A DNA stretch of 14,784 bases from NCBI GenBank assembly GCA_004325065.1, contig PITI01000312.1:1-14784 (forward strand), given 5' to 3'. Positions 1 to 9,958 of this stretch are shown here, in pieces. The notes under the pieces are model-generated. The model saw nothing but the letters and a program-made list of their open reading frames with translations, had not been told where the DNA came from and did not search any database. Numbering within the stretch: position 1 is the stretch's first letter; each line of letters begins with the position of its first letter. The translations under genes were made by a program, and so were the position numbers. This stretch comes from Hamiltosporidium magnivora (taxonomy: Eukaryota > Microsporidia > Dubosqiidae).

Positions 1-12
1 ATATGTGATCGC

Positions 13-49
13 ATGAGAAGCCATTGCATTTAAATGCATCAATTCTCAT
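13..49. repeat. Compound hairpin around a 14-bp palindrome
   Basis: Seven-base arms ATGAGAA (13-19) and TTCTCAT (43-49) enclose the perfect 14-base palindrome TGCATTTAAATGCA (25-38). Short unpaired bases lie between them, so the unit could fold into a two-tier stem. It is not near a gene start that I can support. Palindromes this short occur by chance in AT-rich DNA, so a function is not implied. Confidence 0.4.
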
Positions 50-808
50 AAATACAGAGGCATATATTTAGTCGATAGTTATCAAAAAATAGTAATATCT
101 TATCTTTTAATGTAACTAGAGAGTATGGGGTCAACAAAAATTGCAGCTAGAGCCGATAAAGTAATCAATATCGATTTTGTAAAGACCTACACTACACAAT
201 CAACCAATACATTAAATGCACATAAAATTCAAATAGCAATAAAGCGTAAGAAAATAAACATAAAATTTATTGATTCAAACGTAAATAAAAATGGAAATCA
301 ATGCATTTATTCGAAATAAAAAAATAGAATCGAAAAATATAGATTTTTTTCTAAAACATGAAAGGTATCAGAATAAAGCAAACCAAATCAAGAAAGAAAA
401 CCAACAGAATAAAATAAATTAATACGTAAAAAAAGAACTATATTGAAAATACAAGATTTGATATAACTATTACAAATTTTGCTAATTAAAAAAAGTTTTA
501 AGCAACATAGTATTACATAATTATATTCTCTATCGTTTCTAATATTCTTCTAATCTTTTTTCAATTTTTTTACGATTAATTCTAATAACGATAAAATATT
601 TTCAAATAAGAGCAAATACCATATTTTATTGAATCTGCAAACATATCATAGCAAATAATGCAAATTTAAAAAAAAAAATTAATAAAAGCATTTAAATGAA
701 CAAATGTTTAAGTATTCTACATTTTTGAATTCTTATTTTTACACTCATAAAAATTTTAGTGAAGATGAAAACTGAAACAATAGAAAAAGCAATAGAAATT
801 ATAGAACT
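50..808. other. AT-rich non-coding stretch downstream of the LRR gene
   Basis: No convincing gene is present. A 64-codon ATG-started reading frame (125-319, plus) exists. Its product is Lys/Asn/Ile-rich, matches no family I recognise, has no microsporidian start signal, and is of a length expected by chance at this base composition. The part next to 808 is the 3' flank of the minus-strand LRR gene. I saw no canonical AATAAA on that strand close to the stop. Confidence 0.5.
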
Positions 809-3331
809 TTAACTAATGCAAACCGACATATTTTCTACAATTGAAATACAATAATCTTCAAAGGCTCCGCTTAAAACTTCTATTATATAACAAGGTAATG
901 CTTCCATAGATACAATTTCAATCCGTAAATTTTTTTCATAAATAATATTGTTCCTTTGTAGGAATCGAACAGATTCGTCGAATACATAGCATGCAAGTCT
1001 AAATTTTTTTAACTTGGGAAAGGAAATTAATTTAAAGAAATCAATAAGATTAATTTCTATAGCCTCAACACAAAAGACATTTAAATTTTCTCTGAAAATA
1101 GCATCTTTCAAAATATCTGCATATTGAGAAACATTCAATGATTTTTTAAAGTCTATTGACAAATGTTTAAGCAATTTAAATTCGCACAGCTTTCTATAAT
1201 TCTTTTCAGATAATTCCACACCGCATAAATCCAGATGAATCAAAGAATCACAAATTCCACTATTGAGAATTTCATTTAACGCGTCATCTTTCAAATTAGT
1301 TTTCGAAAGATCAAGTTTAGTCAGTTTTCGAAACTTGATGACAAAGTTATCATCATCTGAACTAATTATGTTACCCGAAACGTTTAAATACTCTACAGTT
1401 TTAAATAAATTCAATTTATCTAATCCTACTAATGAAGCAGGGAGACTATTTGCTATATTCAACTGAGATACTTGTTTGAAACCCCCCAATAAGTTCATAA
1501 TTTCGATCGATATTATCTTTCCACTTATATCAAGACCTTGTACTGTATCAAAAAGGTTGTGTAAACTAAAAAAAAATCTGAAGCAGCCTTCAAAAGAAAC
1601 CTGGGATAAAACGAAAAACTTGACAGATTCTGCACTTCTTGCCACATTCATAAAATACTCACTAGGTATGTATTTATTCGTTATTAGAGAAACCCAGTTT
1701 CTTTTTACATCAAATAAAGTCTGTTTAAAGAACCCTCTTGGTATGAATTCAAAGGAACTGAAATTTAGTTTTTCAATACTATCTGCATTCAACAATAAAC
1801 TTAATAATTCTACTGACAACTTGCTGAACGAGATATCCAGTGATCTTAAAGACTTTAAAATCTTGTAGTTCACCCTATCATTGTATTTTGTCTTCCGATT
1901 GAAATCGGTTCCCATTTCACATTTGTTCAAAACCAATGTTCTAATGCTCAAATACAGAATGGCAACAACATCTTGGTTGCTCAAAACTATTCCTTGCAAT
2001 TTTAAAATTTCTAATGAAGGCTTTCTCGGAAATAAACTTGAAATTATTTGAGGCTTTATAAATGAACAATCTGATATTTCAAAATATTTAAATGTGTTTT
2101 TTTTGAAAACAGAAACCAAGGAATCAAACGAAAACATAATACTCTTAAACCTAAAAAATGAAATTCTTTCTATATTAGTTGGACTTAGTAACTCAAAAAA
2201 CATAGGAGATACAAGATGAAGAGATCCTCTTTCGACTTCAACTAATTTTTCAACGCCGAAATCACAAACGCGAGGAATTATAAGTGCTGCATATGTCATT
2301 TCGATTTTATTGAAATAGAAACCTGAAACTTCAATACAAGATAGAATCCAATTGAAAATCAGCAGTTGTTCCCTATTGAATTTCTTTACTATGTATTCCA
2401 CCGTAGATGCAGAAATATTCATAGCGACAAAAGACATATGGTCAATTCGTCTAAAGCCGCAATCGATCAACTGATTGGTTTTCTTAAACAATGAAATGTA
2501 AGAAAACTCTCTATGCAAACATGCATCTAAAGAGTCATCTAAAACTAGGAAAAAATACATTATAGAATGTTTTTTTGAATCCAAATATTTTGTTTTGTAT
2601 TCTTTATAATCAGAAATTATTTTGTCAGAATCAGCGCCTAGAAATCCTGTTTTTAGTAGAAATGAATATAACCTATTTAAAAATACACTACTAATAGGAT
2701 CTAACATCTCAATCATTCCTAAAAATTTGTAAAACAATTTATACGACAACATATACGAATCCATGTCATCTTTTAGCGTTAAATAATTAACAAAAACACA
2801 AAATTCATTATATTTTACCTTTAAACGGTTTTCAAATATGAATGGACGTTTATCTAAATTCAATGCCCTAAAATTATTTAGAACTCTGAATTTAACCTTC
2901 CATTTTGCAGAATAGTCAATTTCAAAACTATCTAAAGGCTCATGGTGATACAAACTAATACCTAACGAACAATTAAAATCGTTCTCTGAATACAAAAAAC
3001 TTTCATCTGATAAGTTATCCTCAAAATGATGTGTTCCAAGACAAATTTTAGATTTTTTACCGTCCTGACAGGATAGCCAATATTTTACTCCACTCAACTT
3101 TTTTCTTTCAAAAAACTTGTTCTTCCAAAAATCATTTAAAAACGCGAATTGTAATGAACTTGGATCCATAACCGATGCACAACTATTTGTTCTTAAAAAC
3201 AAAGTGGCAGTTATATACGTTAGAATAAAGATTCCAGGGATCCAGTGTTTGAAACATTTTCTTAAATCTAAATATATTTTCTTATTAGAGTAAAGTAATG
3301 AAGCAATACCGAAAACAACCAATGGATACAT
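809..3331 (-). CDS. Leucine-rich-repeat protein with N-terminal membrane/secretion segment
   Basis: An 840-residue intronless protein. Residues 3-14 and 31-46 are hydrophobic and separated by a basic linker, which suggests a signal anchor or an unusual secretion signal. A Cys-containing region follows. From about residue 440 to 732 LRR cores of the form LxxLxLxxxxL recur: LEILKLQGIVL, IRTLVLNKCEM, LRSLDISFSKL, VQGLDISGKII, VSQLNIANSL, VEYLNVSGNII, LTKLDLSKTNL, LIHLDLCGVEL, LKHLSIDF. Repeat spacing is irregular, and a weaker core occurs near 774. The LRR part should form a curved protein-binding surface; the partner is unknown. The first Met is preferred because CCC lies 3-5 bases before it and the next Met (residue 55) would lose the hydrophobic segments. 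Microsporidia carry expanded families of LRR proteins, some predicted to be secreted, so contact with the host is plausible but inferred. The LRR assignment is firm; the function is not. Confidence 0.9.
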   Translation of the reverse strand: MYPLVVFGIASLLYSNKKIYLDLRKCFKHWIPGIFILTYITATLFLRTNSCASVMDPSSLQFAFLNDFWKNKFFERKKLSGVKYWLSCQDGKKSKICLGTHHFEDNLSDESFLYSENDFNCSLGISLYHHEPLDSFEIDYSAKWKVKFRVLNNFRALNLDKRPFIFENRLKVKYNEFCVFVNYLTLKDDMDSYMLSYKLFYKFLGMIEMLDPISSVFLNRLYSFLLKTGFLGADSDKIISDYKEYKTKYLDSKKHSIMYFFLVLDDSLDACLHREFSYISLFKKTNQLIDCGFRRIDHMSFVAMNISASTVEYIVKKFNREQLLIFNWILSCIEVSGFYFNKIEMTYAALIIPRVCDFGVEKLVEVERGSLHLVSPMFFELLSPTNIERISFFRFKSIMFSFDSLVSVFKKNTFKYFEISDCSFIKPQIISSLFPRKPSLEILKLQGIVLSNQDVVAILYLSIRTLVLNKCEMGTDFNRKTKYNDRVNYKILKSLRSLDISFSKLSVELLSLLLNADSIEKLNFSSFEFIPRGFFKQTLFDVKRNWVSLITNKYIPSEYFMNVARSAESVKFFVLSQVSFEGCFRFFFSLHNLFDTVQGLDISGKIISIEIMNLLGGFKQVSQLNIANSLPASLVGLDKLNLFKTVEYLNVSGNIISSDDDNFVIKFRKLTKLDLSKTNLKDDALNEILNSGICDSLIHLDLCGVELSEKNYRKLCEFKLLKHLSIDFKKSLNVSQYADILKDAIFRENLNVFCVEAIEINLIDFFKLISFPKLKKFRLACYVFDESVRFLQRNNIIYEKNLRIEIVSMEALPCYIIEVLSGAFEDYCISIVENMSVCIS

Positions 3332-3338
3332 GTGGGTG
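3332..3338 (-). promoter_or_regulatory. CCC start-site element of the LRR gene
   Basis: Read on the minus strand the bases before the start are ACACCCACATG, which places CCC at -5 to -3 (3334-3336). CCC-like elements just upstream of the initiation codon are a described microsporidian signal linked to transcription start and very short 5' leaders. The motif stands out in this AT-rich flank and supports the chosen start. Three bases can also occur by chance. Confidence 0.5.
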
Positions 3339-3389
3339 TTAACTTTTTTTAATTAAATATATTCTTTGAGTGTTTTATCTAATTTTTTG

Positions 3390-3411
3390 ATCAGAAAAAT
3401 ATTTTTCTGAT
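3390..3411. repeat. 22-bp perfect palindrome upstream of the LRR gene
   Basis: ATCAGAAAAAT (3390-3400) is followed directly by its reverse complement ATTTTTCTGAT (3401-3411), about 60 bases before the LRR start codon. A 22-base perfect palindrome is uncommon even at this AT content: by my rough estimate about 0.1 is expected per window. It could be a site for a dimeric DNA-binding protein or a cruciform, but nothing in the sequence decides this. Confidence 0.6.
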
Positions 3412-3414
3412 TAA

Positions 3415-3438
3415 TTTTTAATTTATTATTATTAAAAA
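3415..3438. repeat. Inverted repeat, 8-bp arms
   Basis: TTTTTAAT (3415-3422) and ATTAAAAA (3431-3438) are perfect inverted arms around an 8-base loop. The unit sits four bases beyond the 22-bp palindrome. The arms are almost pure A/T, so taken alone it is weak. Confidence 0.4.
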
Positions 3439-3461
3439 GAAAACCAGTCTAAAAAACGATC

Positions 3462-3475
3462 TTATAACGTTATAA
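3462..3475. repeat. 14-bp perfect palindrome
   Basis: TTATAACGTTATAA is a perfect palindrome centred on a CG step. It is the third inverted repeat within about 90 bases upstream of the LRR gene. Confidence 0.4.
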
Positions 3476-3531
3476 TATATAAATTATCCAGTGCTATATT
3501 ACAAATATTTTATATTTTTAGAATCTCCCTC

Positions 3532-3548
3532 ACATTATATTATAATGT
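3532..3548. repeat. 17-bp inverted repeat
   Basis: ACATTATA (3532-3539) and TATAATGT (3541-3548) flank a single central base. It is the fourth inverted repeat in the cluster at 3390-3548. Confidence 0.4.
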
Positions 3549-4385
3549 TTATTTATACTTTAACATTGAAATTATAGTACAAAATTTTCTCAATATTGAT
3601 ATTCTACTTCATCGATTATTATTTTTATATTATTTGTTTCATCATAATTTTTTTTACAATGAATTTTATTCTAGATACTTGCTAGATTTTTATTTCCATC
3701 AATGTTTTTTTTATAATATTATCGATCCTATTATTTTTCTTCGAAATCGTTCGTTAGAAAAATGAATTTAATCGAAACGCTTGGTTTTATAAAGATATTT
3801 TAACAAAAAACAAAATTTTATGAGAATAAGATTGGAAATTTTGTTATATGGATTTTATATTTATGATAAAGACAAGTAAAATCACTACTGATATATCTTT
3901 TATATTTAAAATATACATAGCCTATTAAATATTACTATTAAGTGATGATATAAAATGTATACATAAGACTGAAATATCTCTTAATGAAAGGAAATAGATT
4001 AAATTTCTTAATACAGCTTCTTCAGTATTTTTTTATAAAAGCACGCGACAGATTTGATGAAAAAACCATTTCTGTCTGACAAAGAACGGAGGAGTAGAAA
4101 CAATCAAAGAAGTTTCGTTCAAAAAAAAATATTTAATAAGAATTAGGATTATATTTTTGGCAAATAATATTTTTAAGTGAACAATAAAAAAACTTTATTT
4201 TAAATATGTAGTTTACGTTTAAGTAAACAAAAAAAATTGTATAGTTCTGGTTATTATTGAAAATAATTAAAAAGTATTTCATAAAATAAAGATTAGAACC
4301 TTTAAAATAGCTTTTTATTTTGGTTTTCGAGCATAAAAACAAAATTGTGTTTCGAGGTATTTATATTGATATTTAAAGGTTTTTT

Positions 4386-4607
4386 CTACAATGTGCTAAG
4401 CCATAGCAGTGCTTGGTATAAAGGAAATAACAATTTAATCATTTGAGAAGCGAAGCAATTATTTTCAAATTTCCTTTTAAATTTACGCATTATGAAAGCT
4501 ATGCAGGTCTGTGTTTTTTTACACTGAAAACGATATCCGTCCTTCGGGCATATATCAAAGTAATACTTTAGCAAACTACTTTCATATAATATAGTTTCTT
4601 TAAGAAT
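4386..4607 (-). pseudogene. Possible decayed ISXO2/Merlin-type transposase fragment
   Basis: One open frame of about 73 codons on the minus strand, bounded by stops, contains CPKDGYRFQCKKTQTC. This resembles the end of the N-terminal zinc ribbon of ISXO2-like (Merlin/IS1016) transposases: Cys-Pro, then DGY-aromatic-x-C, then a last Cys. Family members continue with an Arg- and Phe-rich segment and a hydrophobic helix. Here a basic segment (MRKFKRKFENN) and a hydrophobic LLFPLYQALLWL segment follow in the right order. The first half of the ribbon, the DDE catalytic domain and any ATG start are missing, so it would be a dead remnant. Such transposases are common in microsporidian genomes. The match rests on a few residues and could be chance. 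Confidence 0.3.
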
Positions 4608-6532
4608 TCAGTTGAATTTTACAGGAGATATTTTGAAAAATTCTTAAGAACAAAATGTTTGTTTAAAATACTTGTTCTATTGTTATTGATACGTAGCAAT
4701 TATTTTAATGAGGCTTTTAATACGAAATTATAACAGAAAAAAAATGGTATGCACGAAATATACATTTCTTCCACTTGAAAAATACAATGAATTTTTTAGA
4801 CGAACATTGGATCACTTTTTTTGAGAAATTTTTGGAAGTGTATAGGCTAATTTAAACTGGAAATCATATTATAAGCTGATGTTAAAAGTCGAAATTGTAG
4901 CCAGAAATGTTTTTATTCCTGTGAATAATTTCATTTTATCACACACATCGTAATCACAATTCCACCATGAGACCCACTTTAAATGATTAGAGCCGAGAAA
5001 ACCCTTACAAAAGACTTTTTGATTAATTTAAAAATCATGATAGTAGTATAGTAATATGCAATTCTTTGTGAAATGCAATGAAATGTATTATAAAACATCT
5101 TAAAGCTATCCTTAATGACCTTAGATGCTCACATGAGCAAATGTATCTATGAAGTTAATAATACACAAAAAGACAATCAGGTATTTCTTTTGATCAAAAA
5201 GAGAAGTTTAGTCAAGACTAAATATATATGAAGGTTAGTAAATAGTATAATTGAAAAGCATAGAAGAAACTGAAAACACATATAAATTATAATTCAATTT
5301 AAAACTGTGAATTGAGGTGTGAATCTATTAAGCTAAAAATATACAAAAAAGAGAACTTTAAATTTTGGAAGATCTGGCTTCAATGAGAATCACATTATAA
5401 AAAATAAAAATGAAACTTAATATGAAAGAATAAACTGGCAATAAATGAACCCACCAACAAAAGACGGTATAAATTCTGAGGCAGTAAAAGAACAATTTAA
5501 TTTTTTTGTGATTACAGGGTCGATGTGGGCTGAAAATTTATTCTGTCAAAAAAATGACCAAAATCTGAAAATGAAATGCCAAGGTTAAATACTCTTGAAA
5601 ATTGTTTTTTGATTCTTATAGCAAGTAACAAGCCGAAAAATAGTTTATTATTTAAAAAAGTCATGACTTTTTTTGATTTATGTTTTTTCGACATATTAAA
5701 ATCAATCTACTATTAATTCAGTTAAAATTTCCAAGAAATATTGCAAAGACATAATTTCTTGTATCAAATAATTCTAAGTTTGTTTAAATATATGGATAGT
5801 AAAATAATAATTTATATTTATGTTTCCCGACTTGTTCTTAAGAATATAATGCATCAATAATAAAGACCACAATACAACGTATTGGGCTCATTTAATATGA
5901 TGTATTTAAAACATAAACATTCCATATAGATCTGTAGCTTATATAATTCGAAATCAATATTTTATTCTGGCAACTGAAAGCATCAAATAAAATATAATAT
6001 ACCAGATGAAAGATGATAATTTGTTTTATAGTTTATTTTGTTATGTACGGATTTATAGTATAAAGCTAGTAACCCTGGAAAAAAGTTATAAGTACATGAA
6101 CAGAATCAAAATACAAATGATTTTTTGTTCATCTAAGAATTCTCGCCATTCAAAATCTTTGTTATAATCCTGTCTTAATGGCACAAAAACAAATTATTCT
6201 TATAGGAGAGAAGCTTAGAAATTTGATTATAAAACAGTAACGAATTGTAATGCCATTGAGAAATCATTACACTTATAGAGAAATATTCTGTCTATAAGTA
6301 CTCTATAATGATATAGATGGCAAACGCATATCGAAATTTTTATCCAAAATAATAGGTATAATACAGTTTTCTCCCTTGAAAAGTCTTTTTCAAGAAGTTG
6401 TGCAAAAAATATTTGATGCACTAAAAATACGTTTTCTTTGTATCAAAAAAATACACAATTACTTCAGTTTTAATGAATCGATTTTTTAAATTTAGAAAAG
6501 ACATGGTCCTAATCTTTCTACCATATTTTACC

Positions 6533-6554
6533 TCATCTTTTTGATAAAAGATGA
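6533..6554. repeat. Hairpin, 9-bp stem and 4-nt loop
   Basis: TCATCTTTT and AAAAGATGA are perfect arms around the loop TGAT. It lies mid-desert with no gene beside it. A stem of this length is expected a few times per window at this composition. Confidence 0.4.
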
Positions 6555-8660
6555 AACCTCTTAGGCTGTATCTAACACAAATGGTTACTATCCCCTGCTA
6601 GTTGCGACCTAAATTATATTTTGTAGATTTGTATATTTTTGAAGCAGACAAAAAATTATCTTCAGAAAAAACCGCTTTTTCAAAGAAAACCAATATTTAC
6701 TTAAACTTCATTATTTAGCAAAAGAATAGTTCAAAAAATCCAAAGTTCTAAATAATTTCCAATTACAATTAAGAATCATGATTTCCCTTTATCGAACAAG
6801 TATTACGATAAGGTACATTTAAATTGATATGTAGCTTAGTAAGTAGCTAAAACTACACGGCTTCATTATGGAGTCTAAAGGATTAAATATTAAACTGTAA
6901 GCTGATATTCTTGATTTTGATATATTATAGAAGATGTGTATTTAAAGAAAAGAATATAAAGGTAATATTGTGAAAAAAAATATAAATTGATTTTGTGCTA
7001 TTTTTATGAAATAATTTTGGAACATAGTATATAAATTAAATAAACAAAACAAGAAATTTTTTTATTTTTGGGTTTTTATCAAGTAATAAGTCTCTTATTA
7101 AAATTTTTTTTATATTTACTATGCCAAAATGAAATTATGAGTAAAAAGGCAATGTAAAATTAAAACTAAGACTTCTATTAATATATTGATTCCATAAAGA
7201 TAAAATAACCCTATACTATTAGATTTTCAAACTATATTACAGGCTTTAATATATCTTTACGTTACAGAAATTGTAATCTGGCTTTTTCGAGACCTAATCT
7301 CTGTTTTTTTTTGAAGACAAGGACCGAATTACTCTGAATTAGCTTAATTGAATTGAATTCAAACCAGTCTATTTAATGCATATTTGGTTCTCATCTATAA
7401 TCAATATCTGCATATAATCAATATTTAATGTTTCTTCTATAATTTAAATAGCTTATTTTATCTACAAATCAACTAAATCTAAACTATATTATACTAAATT
7501 AACTTAAGATTTAGAAACGAAATAAAATTTATGAACAATAAAAAAGCCTTTGTTATATCACAATGTTAAAAGTAAAATTAAGTGTTTAATAAATGAAACT
7601 CGGATTAATTAAAATATACAGGATACTAGATAAGTTAATCGAAAATAATGTTTCAATTCAAACTAAAAAAATATTTGCATTTAAGTAAAGCAATTAAATA
7701 AAAGAACTATTTACAAGATGACAAGAAGAAGGCACGAATCAATTAGTGCTTTATAAGGATATATAGCACTTGAATTATAAATGAGATATAATCAAGAATG
7801 CTACTATATTTCTTTAAGTTAAAATATAAATACACATATAATTTTGTGATTCTGGTAATATTTTTAATGATAGCAATTGACATTCTATATAGTACCTTTG
7901 TTTTTTATTTCCAAGGTATCTTACTTCTAAAATAATTCGAACAAATATGATACAAAAAACGTTATATGTGTAAATTAATTGTTATATAAATCATTTAAAT
8001 ATTTAAGTTCAATTAAATATCTTGCTTATTTAATACAATATCATCATTTTACCAATATTTAGAACTTGATTTTACATTATCTTTTTATTTTAAAAAGTTG
8101 AATAGTTCAAATTTCTTATTTGAAACCCTCGATTCTAATTTTAAGCGTTTTTAACTGAATAGAACGTTTATTTGTGTTAAAGGCAAAATATTTTAGATAG
8201 TTATGTTCTTTATTTAAAAATATATGACAGAAACTAATAATTTTTCGAATAGATACGAATATCAAAACCAATTGCCATCTATATTAATAATTTAGTAAAA
8301 TTTAATTTATCACAAAGAGAAAATTTAATTTAAGTGATTATTTTTAATAATATCAAAAATTTTAAATATAAAAAATTAAAGTTTATATAAAAGTAAAGAG
8401 TTATATTGTAAGTTCTAATTAAGAAAAGAGATGGTTTAAATGATAATGGAATTAATTTGAAAATCTATGAAGAAAAAAAGTTTAGATTTTTAATTAAGAT
8501 TAAATTTTTAAAAATAGTTGTTATCAATCTGAGAATTAAAAAAAGAAAATTCCAAATATTAGAAGACTTATCAGTTATATTCTTAAAATATCCTCTAAAT
8601 ATATTTTTATATTTCATTAATTGATTATAAATATAAAAAAAAATTATCCTTAATATCATA

Positions 8661-9947
8661 ATGATGCTCATGAATCAGATAATTCAATTTATTTTTCTGA
8701 CAAATCGTTATGTTGCTCTAAAGGGGAATAACAAAGATTATATTGATAATTTAAGAATAGAGATTTGTCGTTTTTTAGATCTATATGTTGAATCAGTCAA
8801 AAACCAACTTTTAGAAAGTTTATTATATGATTTGCATGTAATGATTATTGATGAGAAAAATAGAACAGAACAAACATGTGCTGAAATTTTAAAATGCATT
8901 CCTAAGAATTCCCTAGATTTTAACTTCGTTATTGTATCTTATGGTTTGAATCCATTCGTAAGCAATTTTCTTGTTTTTTCACTACATAAAAATGAAACAC
9001 ATTTATTGATAAATTTTATATCTAATGAGAAGATTTCTACAGCATTTAAAGAAAATTTACTTCTTTTAAATCCTAGAACAACTTATTTATTTATTCTACG
9101 ATTTATTTTCTTTTTTGAGAAATGTTTCAAATTTTTAAATAGAATTTCGACAAAATATGATAGAGTATTTATCATCCAGCCAAAACAATCAGAATATTAT
9201 GAAAAAAATACATTGATCGAAATATTGAGAAAGCATGAATCTTATTTTTCTTTAAAATTAGTAATTATGATAGAAAAGAGATTTACAAACATTATTAAAA
9301 ATAGGATTGCTTGTCTTGAAGACTCAATTATAGATAATATACAACAATATGTTATTTGTGCTTTAGAATATGAATTTATACTAGAACTCATTGAAAGAGC
9401 AAAACAAAAGATTCAAAGCATTTCTTTCCTATATTCTGATCTATATTCTGTATTCAAACGAGATCTAAATGAGAATTCAAAATCAAACGTATCCTCAAAA
9501 AATATATTGAATAAGTTAAATTATCTAAAAAATGAATCTGTAAAGTTCCGAATCAATAAATACATTATAATAAAAAATCATAAAATATCAACTGGACTGC
9601 AAAAAGTCAAAGAATTCGTTTTTTATTGTATTTTCATAGCCAGAAGATATAAAATAGACGATAAGATAATTCAAGTTTATTCACTTGATTTATTCTTATA
9701 TACATTAGAAATCAAAAGGTCACTTCAATTTTCAAATCTCACCTTAAATAATAAAATAAAATATGATTTGAGAATCATAATAAAGAAGCATATAAATTTT
9801 GATCCTGATATATTAATGTTTAAAATAATTAATATATGTGATTTGACAAGAGACTTTTACGATGTAAAAAAGGTTCTACTAAATTTGACGGCGACATCTC
9901 CTTCGGAATTTAAAGAAATAATCAAGACTATAACCAATAGTAAATAA
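8661..9947 (+). CDS. Orphan-family protein, copy 1 of a paralogous pair (428 aa)
   Basis: I do not recognise the family. The protein is 428 residues, basic, rich in Ile/Leu/Phe/Lys/Asn, and intronless. Residues 7-20 are hydrophobic and could be a weak signal peptide or membrane anchor. It aligns without gaps to the 430-residue protein at 12814-14106, with 196 of 428 positions identical by hand count. The best conserved blocks are LYVxSVxxQLLE (41-52), YDLH (56-59), DFNF (86-89), FFEKxFKxLN (151-160), VFIIQP (169-174), SSxNILN (278-284), KYIxIKNHKI (300-309), LFLYTxEIKRS (344-354), IKKHxNxDP (374-382) and YDVKKVLLNL (400-409). Three near-adjacent Met codons open the frame; the first is chosen because it aligns with the paralogue's start. 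No CCC element precedes it. No catalytic motif or known fold is evident. Confidence 0.87.
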   Translation: MMLMNQIIQFIFLTNRYVALKGNNKDYIDNLRIEICRFLDLYVESVKNQLLESLLYDLHVMIIDEKNRTEQTCAEILKCIPKNSLDFNFVIVSYGLNPFVSNFLVFSLHKNETHLLINFISNEKISTAFKENLLLLNPRTTYLFILRFIFFFEKCFKFLNRISTKYDRVFIIQPKQSEYYEKNTLIEILRKHESYFSLKLVIMIEKRFTNIIKNRIACLEDSIIDNIQQYVICALEYEFILELIERAKQKIQSISFLYSDLYSVFKRDLNENSKSNVSSKNILNKLNYLKNESVKFRINKYIIIKNHKISTGLQKVKEFVFYCIFIARRYKIDDKIIQVYSLDLFLYTLEIKRSLQFSNLTLNNKIKYDLRIIIKKHINFDPDILMFKIINICDLTRDFYDVKKVLLNLTATSPSEFKEIIKTITNSK

Positions 9948-9948
9948 G

Positions 9949-9958
9949 AATAAATAAA
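9949..9958 (+). terminator. Polyadenylation signal pair after copy 1
   Basis: Two overlapping AATAAA hexamers (9949-9954 and 9953-9958) start one base after the TAA stop at 9945-9947. A signal this close to the stop fits the very short 3' ends known in microsporidia. AATAAA is also easy to find by chance here. Confidence 0.4.

Larger units (their letters stand above)
3549..8660. other. Gene-free AT-rich desert between the LRR gene and the first paralogue
   Basis: More than 5 kb hold no reading frame that looks like a maintained gene. The open frames are short (at most about 70 codons), dominated by Lys/Asn/Ile/Phe, and of a length expected by chance. No tRNA or rRNA was recognised. Small structures present include a 9-bp-stem hairpin at 6533-6554, the inverted repeat TTTAGTC/GACTAAA at 5207-5222, and the 12-base direct repeat TATAATCAATAT at 7396-7407 and 7413-7424. 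A possible transposase scrap is listed separately. Confidence 0.55.

Noticed and set aside
1263..1868. Two plus-strand frames of 67 and 130 codons
   Set aside because: They are antisense to the LRR coding region and show no independent protein features.
4133..4342. A 69-codon minus-strand frame rich in Phe, Asn and Tyr
   Set aside because: Its composition is what random AT-rich DNA gives; there is no motif.
4869..5026. An open minus-strand frame of about 51 codons containing KWVSWWNCDYDVCDKM
   Set aside because: The Trp/Cys-rich wording caught the eye, but there is no start codon, no family match, and several frames of this length are expected by chance.
5512..6421. Minus-strand frames of 60 and 64 codons (5512-5694 and 6227-6421)
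   Set aside because: They are short, lack a start signal and recognisable motif, and are consistent with chance.
8465..8671. A minus-strand 68-codon frame overlapping the start of copy 1
   Set aside because: It is an Ile/Phe/Asn/Lys low-complexity product typical of random AT-rich sequence, with no motif.
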